This document shows, in pieces, positions 32,209-39,495 of a stretch of DNA of 64,000 nucleotides. The notes under the pieces are model-generated. The model had not been told where the DNA came from, searched no databases, and saw only the letters and a list, made by a program, of their open reading frames with translations. Location of the stretch: positions 101,618-165,617 of the forward strand of contig JAIRPV010000015.1 of the NCBI GenBank assembly GCA_031256825.1. The letters run 5' to 3'. The translations under genes and the position numbers were made by a program. This stretch comes from Oscillospiraceae bacterium. Lineage in GTDB: Bacteria; Bacillota; Clostridia; Oscillospirales; Acutalibacteraceae. Numbering within the stretch: the stretch's first letter is position 1; each line of letters opens with the position of its first letter.

Positions 32209-33480
32209 ATGCCGAACGAAGAGTTTGAACAGGAAGATTTACTGAGCATGATGCGGCGCTATGACAACAATATTCTGGCGGGCTACCAGCCCCCGCCGGA
32301 AGCATACCTGCCGCCGGAAGCATACCTGCCGCCGGAAGCCGAGCCGAGCTTCGGCCCCGTCTGCGACTATACCAACCCCTGGGGCGGCTATCATTCCCCG
32401 CTGGAAGACGCGGCCAGCCGCATTTGGCGGGAAGAAAGCGAGGATCCCCCTCCGCCGGCCGGCGAGCCCGCGCGGGACGGCCAGGCAAAAGCGCGGCGGC
32501 AGCGGGCAAAGCAGATGAAAAAACAGCGCAGGCGCGATTTAAAAAAGAGAGGCCCGCTGCGCCGGGCATTTGCCTTGTTGCTGGCGCTGCTGATTGCCAT
32601 TGGCGGCCTGTTCTATCTGATGGCGTTCCTTGTGGCGGGCAAAGTGCAGCGCAAAACCATTTCGCAGGGGCAATCCGCCGCTGTGGCCGCGGCCAATGGC
32701 AGCCCGCTGGTAACCAATATCCTGATTCTCGGGCTTGACAGCGAATCCGGCGCGGCGGGTCGTTCCGACAGCATGCTGCTGCTGAGCATCGATCGTTTGC
32801 ATGGCAAACTGAAACTGACGTCCTTCCTGCGCGATAGCTGGCTTTCCCTTCCCAACGGGCAGGGCGCAAAACTCAATGCCGCCAGCCGCCTGGGCGGCCC
32901 CGGGCTGCTTTTGCAGACCCTTGCGGATAATTTTGGCCTACGCGTTGACCACTATATCCAGATGGATTTCCAGGGCTTTGAACTGCTGATCGACGCCGTG
33001 GGCGGCCTGCGCATCCCCATCACCGTGGCCGAAGCCGAATTCCTTTGCAAAACCACGCGCCTTGGCAAGGAGATTGGCCGCGAGGCCATGCTGGATCAAA
33101 TGACGCGGCAGGGCGGGGTTGACATGACCGGCAAACAGACGCTGATCTATTGCCGCATTCGCAAGCTGGATGACGATTTCCACCGCACGCAGCGCCAGCG
33201 CAAAGTAATGGCGCTGCTTGTTGAAAAATGCAGACAAAACCCCGCGCGGCTTGTGCAAGCGGCCGCCGCCGCGCTGCCATACCTCCAGACCGACCTGACG
33301 CAGCCCGCTCTCGCGGCCTATGGGATTGCCGCCCCGGTTTGCCTGCTGTTCAAAACAGAAGAACACCAGGTGCCCGCGCAGGGAACCTGGTATTATGACC
33401 GCCGCGACGGCGCTTCTGTGATTATCATGGATGTGGCCAACAACGCCCTGAAATTGAAAGAATTTCTTTACGGTGGTTAG
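32209..33480 (+). CDS. LytR-CpsA-Psr (LCP) family cell wall glycopolymer ligase
   Basis: LCP proteins transfer teichoic acid or capsule chains from a lipid carrier to peptidoglycan on the outer face of the membrane. Residues 1-110 are an unusual Pro/Glu-rich, then very basic cytoplasmic region. One membrane helix follows (AFALLLALLIAIGGLFYLMAFLV). The LCP domain has TNILILGLDSES, the RSDSMLLLSID segment with its Arg and Asp, TSFLRDSWL, the PVGGL-like DAVGGLRI and the YCRIRKLDDDFHRTQRQRKV motif with conserved Arg residues. The track start lies in the promoter; ATG 32209 follows AAGGAGG, giving 423 residues. Its stop overlaps the convergent unknown gene by 4 bp. Confidence 0.92.
   Translation: MPNEEFEQEDLLSMMRRYDNNILAGYQPPPEAYLPPEAYLPPEAEPSFGPVCDYTNPWGGYHSPLEDAASRIWREESEDPPPPAGEPARDGQAKARRQRAKQMKKQRRRDLKKRGPLRRAFALLLALLIAIGGLFYLMAFLVAGKVQRKTISQGQSAAVAAANGSPLVTNILILGLDSESGAAGRSDSMLLLSIDRLHGKLKLTSFLRDSWLSLPNGQGAKLNAASRLGGPGLLLQTLADNFGLRVDHYIQMDFQGFELLIDAVGGLRIPITVAEAEFLCKTTRLGKEIGREAMLDQMTRQGGVDMTGKQTLIYCRIRKLDDDFHRTQRQRKVMALLVEKCRQNPARLVQAAAAALPYLQTDLTQPALAAYGIAAPVCLLFKTEEHQVPAQGTWYYDRRDGASVIIMDVANNALKLKEFLYGG
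32293..32339 (+). repeat. 18-bp tandem repeat in the LCP gene
   Basis: Two exact 18-bp units and a partial third encode PPEAYL-PPEAYL-PPEA in the cytoplasmic N-terminus. The period keeps the frame. Confidence 0.88.
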
Positions 33481-34037
33481 CTCACCAGCAGCGCCACGTC
33501 GATCCTGTTTTGCAGCAGGGTGATATACTCCAATAAATACAGCCTGTCGGCCAGTTCAAACACGTCCGGCGGGCGGTTGTGCATGAGCCGGGCGAGATGA
33601 TCGATATAACTCCCCGCATGGTAAAACATCATTGGATCAATCAGCCGATCCACCGGCTTCTTCCCGATTTGTTGCAGCTTCCAATTCAACCGGGAAAGCT
33701 GCACGTTCAGCCCCGCTTGCAGCGCAACATTTTCGAGCAGGGAATTGTTGGGCAAAGCCGAAGTGTCCAGCACGCGCACCGCGACGGCACTCAGAACCAC
33801 GATCGCCGCCGTCTTGTGCCGATCAAGCGGCTGCGCCGGATTTTGCATCTGACGTTGTGTTTTTTGATAAAGCTCGCTGTAATGAGTCTCGAACCGAAAC
33901 TCATTTTGCCGCTCCGTATTCAGGCGAACGCCATGGTACTTGATCAGATCGTCAGCACTATGGCAAGCTGCCTCGATGCAGCGCCAAAACTCCCTGATAG
34001 CATCTGTCACGCCCTTGGCCCCATACCTTTCCTTCAA
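33477..34037 (-). CDS. Hypothetical protein, mostly helical
   Basis: I do not recognise this 186-residue protein. It is predicted to be mostly alpha-helical with no signal peptide. A mildly hydrophobic stretch (HKTAAIVVLSAVAVRVLDTSA) lies in the middle, and a Leu-rich C-terminus (ELADRLYLLEYITLLQNRIDVALLVS) follows. Its base composition is lower in GC than that of its neighbours, which may reflect transfer. The start is TTG 34037 with GAAGGAAAAG upstream; the surrounding sequence repeats TTTGAAGGAAA twice. It probably forms a two-gene unit with the small gene at 34088. The stop overlaps the convergent LCP stop. Confidence 0.6.
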   Translation of the reverse strand: MKERYGAKGVTDAIREFWRCIEAACHSADDLIKYHGVRLNTERQNEFRFETHYSELYQKTQRQMQNPAQPLDRHKTAAIVVLSAVAVRVLDTSALPNNSLLENVALQAGLNVQLSRLNWKLQQIGKKPVDRLIDPMMFYHAGSYIDHLARLMHNRPPDVFELADRLYLLEYITLLQNRIDVALLVS

Positions 34038-34087
34038 ACTTTTCCTTCAAACCTTGTTTTGTTGTTTTGGCGGGCAATCCCGCTCCG

Positions 34088-34279
34088 CTAACGCTCCCGC
34101 CGCTCCATCAGGTTCGCTTCCAGCGTGATTTCTCTGTGCAGGATAAAGGGAGCGGGAATGATATTTTTACACAGGTCTTCCCCGTGGTTTGCCGGTTCCC
34201 GCATTTGGTATCGCTCTACAAATTCGTTCCATGCAGAATCACTGCGCCGCGTTTGCGGCTCCGTTGTTGTTCCCCACAT
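34088..34279 (-). CDS. Hypothetical small protein
   Basis: This 63-residue ORF (MWGTTTEPQTRRSDSAWNEF...) precedes the 186-residue unknown gene by 50 bp on the same strand. It is polar and charged with no membrane segment, and ends in LEANLMERRER. ATG 34279 has GAGAGGCC upstream; the track start at 34318 would add 13 residues without a better ribosome site. I recognise no family. The two genes may work together. Confidence 0.42.
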   Translation of the reverse strand: MWGTTTEPQTRRSDSAWNEFVERYQMREPANHGEDLCKNIIPAPFILHREITLEANLMERRER

Positions 34280-34324
34280 GCTCGCTGGCCTCTCTCTATG
34301 TATAAAGTAACAAGTCAAACTTGC

Positions 34325-34378
34325 TGCCTTTGGGCGCCGTTGCCCAAGGCATTTTACGCAAAACCTGTCAGGTTTTGC
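34325..34378. repeat. Two adjacent inverted repeats, one a perfect 21-bp palindrome
   Basis: TGCCTTTGGGC...GCCCAAGGCA forms a hairpin with one bulge (34325-34350). It is followed directly by the palindrome with arms GCAAAACCTG / CAGGTTTTGC around a single T (34358-34378). They lie upstream of the small minus-strand genes and may be an operator or a repeat-family element. Confidence 0.6.
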
Positions 34379-34453
34379 CTATCTACTTAATGTTACCACG
34401 AATTCCCCGGAATGTCAATCAAATTTTACCAAAAAAATTACGGAATTTCGGCA

Positions 34454-34486
34454 AATAGGGGTAGACCGATTCGGCCCACCCCTATT
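34454..34486 (-). terminator. Terminator after ppdK
   Basis: A 15-bp stem with two mismatches (AATAGGGGTAGACCG / CGGCCCACCCCTATT) lies 18 bp after the ppdK stop. The T run on the minus strand comes about 10 nt later, so termination may be imperfect. Confidence 0.6.
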
Positions 34487-34503
34487 ATTTGTTGCTGATC
34501 CGA

Positions 34504-37143
34504 TTATTTCTTCCCCGCAATGGCCGCCTGGGCCGCCGCGAGGCGCGCGATCGGCACGCGGAAGGGGGAGCAGCTCACGTAATCCAGGCCAATCTTGTGG
34601 CAGAACTTAACGCTGCTCGGGTCGCCGCCGTGCTCGCCGCAGATGCCCAGCTTGATATCCGGGCGGGTTTTGCGGCCGTTTTCCACCGCCATTTGCACCA
34701 GCTTGCCCACGCCGTTTTGATCCAGACGCGCGAAGGGATCGTTTTCGTAGATCTTCGCGTTGTAGTACGCATCGAGGAACGCGCCCGCGTCGTCGCGGCT
34801 GAACCCGAAGGTCATCTGCGTCAGGTCGTTGGTGCCAAAGCTAAAGAACTCGGCCTCCTGGGCGATTTCGTCGGCCAGCAGCGCGGCGCGCGGGATTTCG
34901 ATCATGGTGCCGACTTTATAGTGCAGTTCCTTGCCGCTGGCGGCGATGAGCGCGTCGGCGGTTTTGGTGACGATATCCTTCACATACTTGAGTTCTTTGA
35001 TCTCGCCCACCAGCGGGATCATGATCTCGGGCACGATGTTGTAATCCGGATGCGCCGCGTTCACAGCCAGCGCCGCGTTGATGACGGCAGTGGTCTGCAT
35101 TTCGGCGATTTCGGGGTAGCTCACGGCCAAACGGCAGCCGCGGTGGCCCATCATGGGGTTGAACTCGTGGAGGCTTTCCACTTTTTCCTGGAGTTCTTTT
35201 GCTGTGATGCCAAGCTCGCCGGCAATTTCGGCAATTTCTTCTTCTTTTTGCGGCAGGAATTCGTGCAGGGGCGGATCGAGGAAGCGCACGGTCATCGGGC
35301 GGCCCTCCAGCGCCTCATACATCGCGGTGAAGTCGCCCTGCTGATAGGGCAGCAGCTCGGCCAGGGCGGCCTTGCGGGCTTCCACGTCTTTGGCCACAAT
35401 CATCTTGCGCATGCTCTTGATGCGTTCGCCTTCAAAGAACATGTGCTCCGTGCGGCAAAGGCCGATGCCTTCCGCGCCAAACTTAACGGCCTGCGCGGTG
35501 TCGCGCGGGTTATCGGCGTTGGTGCGCACTTTGAGCGTGCGGCGGGCGTCCGCCCAGGCCATAAACACTTCAAAGTCGCCGGAAATGCTGGCTTCAACGG
35601 TGGGCACGGCTTCGCCATAAATTTTGCCGGTGCTGCCGTCGAGAGAGATATAGTCGCCTTCTTTGTAGTCTTTGCCGCCCAGATTGAAGTATTTGTTCGC
35701 CGCGTGCATGGTGATTTCTCCGCAGCCCGAAACGCAGCAAGTGCCCATGCCGCGCGCTACAACCGCCGCGTGGGAAGTCATGCCGCCGCGCACGGTTAAG
35801 ATGCCCTGCGCCACGGCCATGCCCTCAATGTCGTCGGGCGAGGTTTCGAGCCGCACGAGGATGACCTTTTCGCCGTTGTCGGCCCAGGCCTTAGCCTCCG
35901 CCGCCGTAAATACCACGCGCCCGCAGGCCGCCCCCGGCGAGGCCGCCAGGCCCTGCCCAATGGGTTGCGACGCCTTCAGGGCTTTCGCGTCGAACTGCGG
36001 ATGCAGCAGGGCGTCCAGCTGCTGCGGTTCCACGCGGCTAACGGCTTCGTCTTCGGTGATCATGCCTTCGCGTACCAGATCCACGGCAATGCGCAGCGCG
36101 GCCGCGGCGGTGCGCTTTCCGTTGCGCGTCTGGAGCATATAAAGCGTTTTGTTTTCGATGGTGAACTCCATGTCCTGCATGTCGCGGTAGTGGTTCTCGA
36201 GCTTGTTGGCAATCGCCACAAACTGGGCGTACACTTCGGGCATGTCCTGCTCAAGCTGGGCGATTTTGCTGGGCGTGCGCACGCCGGCCACAACGTCTTC
36301 GCCCTGCGCGTTGATCAGGTATTCGCCGAACAGCGCTTTTTCGCCCGTGGCGGGATCGCGCGTGAAGGCCACGCCTGTGCCGGAATTGTTGTTCAGGTTG
36401 CCGTAAACCATGGGCTGCACGTTGACCGCCGTGCCCCAGCTGTAGGGGATCTCGTTCATGCGGCGGTAAACGTTCGCGCGCGGGTTATCCCAGGAACGGA
36501 ACACGGCCTTGACGGCCTCGAGCAGCTGCACCTTCGGATCCGCCGGGAAATCCACGCCCTTTTCTTTTTTATAAAAGGCCTTGAACAGCGCGACAAGGTT
36601 CTTCATGTCGGCTGCATCCAGTTCAATGTCGTCCTTGACGCCCTTCTTTTCTTTCAGCTCGTCGATGATCTCTTCAAAGCGCTTTTTGCTCAGTTCCATT
36701 ACCACGTCGCTGAACATCTGGATAAAGCGGCGGTAGCTGTCGTAGACAAAGCGCTCAAAGGCGGGGTCGGGGTTGCCTGCGATCATGCCGGCGGCCACGT
36801 CGTCGTTCAGGCCCAGGTTCAGGATGGTGTCCATCATGCCGGGCATGGAAGCGCGCGCGCCGGAGCGGACAGAAACCAGCAGCGGGTTCGCCGGATCGCC
36901 AAAGGCCTTATGGTTAATTGCCTCGATTTTGGTCAGATATTCTTCGATTTGCGCCAGGATGTCGTCGCCGATGACTTTGCCGTCGTCGTAGTAGCGGGTG
37001 CACGCTTCGGTGGTTACCGTAAAGCCCTGCGGCACGGGCATGCCCATGCGCACCATTTCGGCCAGGTTCGCGCCTTTGCCGCCGAGCAGTTCCCGCATGG
37101 AGCCGTCGCCTTCCGAAAAGAGGTATACATACTTGTCTACCAT
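34504..37143 (-). CDS. ppdK: Pyruvate, phosphate dikinase
   Basis: PPDK reversibly converts PEP, AMP and PPi to pyruvate, ATP and Pi. In anaerobic Clostridia it often works in the glycolytic direction and saves ATP. The N-terminal ATP-grasp part starts with YVYLFSEGDGSMRELLGGKGANLAEM. The swivelling domain has the phospho-carrying His in GGMTSHAAVVARGMGTCCVSG. The C-terminal PEP/pyruvate barrel ends with GICGEHGGDPSSVKFCHKIGLDYVSCSPFRVPIARLAAAQAA, with the catalytic Cys. The full length of 879 residues is typical. ATG 37143 has TAGGAGGA. Its promoter at 37180 is divergent from that of the pyrophosphatase, whose activity would push PPDK toward PEP formation. Confidence 0.97.
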   Translation of the reverse strand: MVDKYVYLFSEGDGSMRELLGGKGANLAEMVRMGMPVPQGFTVTTEACTRYYDDGKVIGDDILAQIEEYLTKIEAINHKAFGDPANPLLVSVRSGARASMPGMMDTILNLGLNDDVAAGMIAGNPDPAFERFVYDSYRRFIQMFSDVVMELSKKRFEEIIDELKEKKGVKDDIELDAADMKNLVALFKAFYKKEKGVDFPADPKVQLLEAVKAVFRSWDNPRANVYRRMNEIPYSWGTAVNVQPMVYGNLNNNSGTGVAFTRDPATGEKALFGEYLINAQGEDVVAGVRTPSKIAQLEQDMPEVYAQFVAIANKLENHYRDMQDMEFTIENKTLYMLQTRNGKRTAAAALRIAVDLVREGMITEDEAVSRVEPQQLDALLHPQFDAKALKASQPIGQGLAASPGAACGRVVFTAAEAKAWADNGEKVILVRLETSPDDIEGMAVAQGILTVRGGMTSHAAVVARGMGTCCVSGCGEITMHAANKYFNLGGKDYKEGDYISLDGSTGKIYGEAVPTVEASISGDFEVFMAWADARRTLKVRTNADNPRDTAQAVKFGAEGIGLCRTEHMFFEGERIKSMRKMIVAKDVEARKAALAELLPYQQGDFTAMYEALEGRPMTVRFLDPPLHEFLPQKEEEIAEIAGELGITAKELQEKVESLHEFNPMMGHRGCRLAVSYPEIAEMQTTAVINAALAVNAAHPDYNIVPEIMIPLVGEIKELKYVKDIVTKTADALIAASGKELHYKVGTMIEIPRAALLADEIAQEAEFFSFGTNDLTQMTFGFSRDDAGAFLDAYYNAKIYENDPFARLDQNGVGKLVQMAVENGRKTRPDIKLGICGEHGGDPSSVKFCHKIGLDYVSCSPFRVPIARLAAAQAAIAGKK

Positions 37144-37179
37144 GAAAAAATCCTCCTAAAATTATTTCTCAACCCGTCT

Positions 37180-37207
37180 ATTATACCAAATTTCCCGAAA
37201 ATTGCAA
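37180..37207 (-). promoter_or_regulatory. Promoter for ppdK
   Basis: On the minus strand TTGCAA and TATAAT are 16 bp apart, about 30 bp before the ppdK start. The rest of the 347-bp gap to ppa holds only the ppa promoter. Confidence 0.72.
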
Positions 37208-37431
37208 GAGCAACAGCCAAACAATGACGGAAAACTTTCATAGTGAATTGCGGCTTTTTTTAGGCAAATTGACAGATAGGGGCGCTGCCGCAAGCGGCTG
37301 GCGTGCTTCAGGAGGGCGCGCGCAGCCGTTTTTGGCGAACCGGGCCGCGTTCAAATTTCCAGGGGAAACCAATTTTATGCCGCGGCATTTGTCTGCGGAC
37401 ATGATTTTCGCGGCGCCCCGCGCATTTCTCC

Positions 37432-37460
37432 TTGACTTTTTCCCCGAGAAAGGATACAAT
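37432..37460 (+). promoter_or_regulatory. SigA-type promoter for ppa
   Basis: TTGACT and TACAAT are 17 bp apart, 30 bp before ATG 37491. Confidence 0.8.
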
Positions 37461-37490
37461 AGAGACAGAAACCATGCACAGGAGGGCGCT

Positions 37491-38036
37491 ATGAATATCT
37501 GGCACGACATCAACCCCGCCCGCATCCGGCCGGAAAGCTTTTATGCGGTCATTGAAATCACCAAGGGCAGCAAGAACAAGTATGAGCTGGACAAAGAAAC
37601 CGGCATGCTCCGGCTGGATCGCATCCTTTATACATCCACGCATTACCCTGCCAACTATGGCTTTATCCCCCGCACCTACGCCGAAGACGGCGATCCGCTT
37701 GATGTGCTGGTGCTGTGCTCCGAACCCATTATTCCTTATTCCCTTGTGCGCTGCCATCCCATTGGCGTGCTTTCGATGCGCGACGACGGCTTTGTAGATC
37801 ACAAGATCATCGCCGTGCCCCAATACGACCCTGTTTACAACAGCTACGACACCATTGACGGGCTGCCCAAGCATATCTCCGACGAGATGACGCATTTTTT
37901 CACCGTCTATAAGACGCTGGAGGGGAAAGTGACCGCCATGGACTCCGTTTCGGGCAAAGAGGAGGCGCTGCGCATCATTGGGCACGACATGGAGGCCTAT
38001 CTGGAAAAGCAGCGCAACGGCGATTTTTTCCGATAA
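37491..38036 (+). CDS. ppa: Soluble inorganic pyrophosphatase (family I)
   Basis: This cytosolic Mg2+-dependent enzyme hydrolyses pyrophosphate to phosphate and pulls biosynthetic reactions forward. The family I signature EDGDPLDVLVL, with its three metal-binding Asp residues, is complete. Upstream, YELDKETGMLRLDRILYTSTHYPANYGFIPRTY carries the conserved Lys, Arg and Tyr residues of the active site, and the KIIAVPQYDP segment follows. The track start at 37224 is in non-coding sequence; ATG 37491 has AGGAGGG 5 bp upstream and gives 181 residues, normal for bacteria. It is divergent from ppdK, which uses or makes PPi. Confidence 0.96.
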   Translation: MNIWHDINPARIRPESFYAVIEITKGSKNKYELDKETGMLRLDRILYTSTHYPANYGFIPRTYAEDGDPLDVLVLCSEPIIPYSLVRCHPIGVLSMRDDGFVDHKIIAVPQYDPVYNSYDTIDGLPKHISDEMTHFFTVYKTLEGKVTAMDSVSGKEEALRIIGHDMEAYLEKQRNGDFFR

Positions 38037-38040
38037 CCCC

Positions 38041-38069
38041 TTGCGTTCTCCTGAAAAATCAGGTATAAT
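38041..38069 (+). promoter_or_regulatory. SigA-type promoter for the small surface protein and holB-ricT
   Basis: TTGCGT and TATAAT are 17 bp apart. The spacer contains the small palindrome CCTGAAAAATCAGG, which could be an operator or a weak terminator for ppa. Confidence 0.7.
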
Positions 38070-38104
38070 AGAAGTGCATCCCAGAAAGAAAGGATTTTCC
38101 TTCC

Positions 38105-38521
38105 ATGAAACTGACCAATTGTATTGCGGCGGCACTGCTTTGCTTTGCCCTGCTGGCCGTGCCGGCTTATGCCGAAACCATGCCCGAAAGTACGCAAGAA
38201 TCCACTTCCGTTACGCTGCCGCAGAGCGACGGCCAAACCGCGCCGCCCCCGGGAACCAACACCACCGTAGCTTTCCAGCCGATTTCGGCCGATCTGGAAC
38301 CGACCGCAGACCCGGGGAGCACGGAAGTTACCCTCCCCCGCGAAGCGCTGCTGCGCGGGGCCGCCCCGCAAACCCCGCTGGATTATATCCAAACAAATTT
38401 TTTGTCCCTGGCGGCGCTGGCGCTGGGCGTGCTGGCTCTGCTGCTTTCTGTTGCCGCTATGGTGAAATCCGGCAAAAAACGAGGCCGCGGCGGCAGGAAA
38501 AACTACAACAATTACTTTTAA
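38105..38521 (+). CDS. Small surface protein with signal peptide and C-terminal anchor
   Basis: This 138-residue protein has a signal peptide (MKLTNCIAAALLCFALLAVPAYA), a Thr/Pro/Ser-rich extracellular stretch of about 75 residues, one membrane helix (LSLAALALGVLALLLSVAAMV) and a very basic tail (KSGKKRGRGGRKN). The layout resembles sorting-signal anchored proteins. APQTP just before the helix is reminiscent of the NPQTN motif used by class B sortases, but it is not a match. It may simply be a type I membrane protein. GAAAGGA precedes the ATG. holB follows after 9 bp, so it is probably cotranscribed. The function is unknown. Confidence 0.75.
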   Translation: MKLTNCIAAALLCFALLAVPAYAETMPESTQESTSVTLPQSDGQTAPPPGTNTTVAFQPISADLEPTADPGSTEVTLPREALLRGAAPQTPLDYIQTNFLSLAALALGVLALLLSVAAMVKSGKKRGRGGRKNYNNYF

Positions 38522-38530
38522 GAGGTACCT

Positions 38531-39445
38531 ATGACCCTCACATTCCCCCCGGAAGCATCCCAGACGGCTAAGCGCCTTGCCGCCATGATCGCGGCGGATA
38601 CGCTCCCCCACGCCATGCTGTTCACCGGCTCCGGCGCGCCGCAGCGCAAAGAGGCCGCCGTGGCGCTGGGCAGGGCGCAGATTTGCGAGGCGGCAGGGGA
38701 CGGCGGGCAGGGGACGGGAGACGAAGATTACGGCGGCGTATCGCTCTTCGGCGCCGCGCAACCCGCCCCGCGTGCCCTGCCCTGCGAAACTTGCCCCCAT
38801 TGCCGCAAGAGCGCGCAGGGGATTCACCCCGACATGAAACTGCTCGAGGGCGGCGGCGGCGCGCGCAGCTTTCATATCGACGCGGTGCGCGCCATGCGGC
38901 AGGACGCTTATATTCTGCCCAACGAGGCGCGCCGGAAAATCTATGTGCTGGTCAACGCGCAGACGATGACCGCCGAAGCGCAAAACGCCCTGCTCAAGCT
39001 GCTGGAGGAGCCGCCCGATTATGTGAGCATAATTCTCACAGCCCCCAACCCCAGGTTGTTGCTGCCCACTGTTGTTTCGCGCGCGGCTGAATTTTCGCTG
39101 GGCGAAGCGGTGGAATCCGCCGAGGATGCGCAGCGCGAAGCCACTGTGCGGCAAATTGCCCAAACCCTTGCCGCGGCGCTTTATGCGCCAAAAACGCCCT
39201 ATGCTCTATTGGAGGCCACGGCGCCGCTGGAAGGCGACAAGGATTTGCTGCGTGAAACCTTTCCGGCGCTTAAGCGCTGTCTGCACGGCATGGCCGTAAA
39301 AACCCCGGCGGCGGCCCCCCGCGCGCTGGCGCTCATCGACGGCCTGGCCGAACTCGAACTTGCGCTGGAGCGCAACGCGAACCTGAATTTGCTGCTGACG
39401 CGGCTGGCGTTGCTCGGCGTTGGGGCGCGGGACGCAGAGCGTTAA
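38531..39445 (+). CDS. holB: DNA polymerase III delta' subunit
   Basis: Delta' is part of the clamp loader of the replicative polymerase. It has the AAA+ fold but a degenerate nucleotide loop (LFTGSGAPQRKE) and therefore does not hydrolyse ATP. The zinc-binding Cys set is PCETCPHCRK, preceded by an upstream Cys, and the family hallmark AEAQNALLKLLEEPPDYVSIIL is intact. A Gly/Asp-rich insertion (AAGDGGQGTGDEDYGG) lies between the loop and the zinc site. The length of 304 residues is slightly short. ricT follows after 50 bp, the order found in Bacillota (holB-yaaT). Confidence 0.92.
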   Translation: MTLTFPPEASQTAKRLAAMIAADTLPHAMLFTGSGAPQRKEAAVALGRAQICEAAGDGGQGTGDEDYGGVSLFGAAQPAPRALPCETCPHCRKSAQGIHPDMKLLEGGGGARSFHIDAVRAMRQDAYILPNEARRKIYVLVNAQTMTAEAQNALLKLLEEPPDYVSIILTAPNPRLLLPTVVSRAAEFSLGEAVESAEDAQREATVRQIAQTLAAALYAPKTPYALLEATAPLEGDKDLLRETFPALKRCLHGMAVKTPAAAPRALALIDGLAELELALERNANLNLLLTRLALLGVGARDAER

Positions 39446-39495
39446 GGAGTTGCGCAAATCATTTGGCATTTTGTTATGTGAAGAAAGGAATTTTC

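Noticed and set aside
34088-34500. Phage attachment site
   Set aside because: Palindromes are present, but there is no integrase, tRNA or direct repeat flanking a block.
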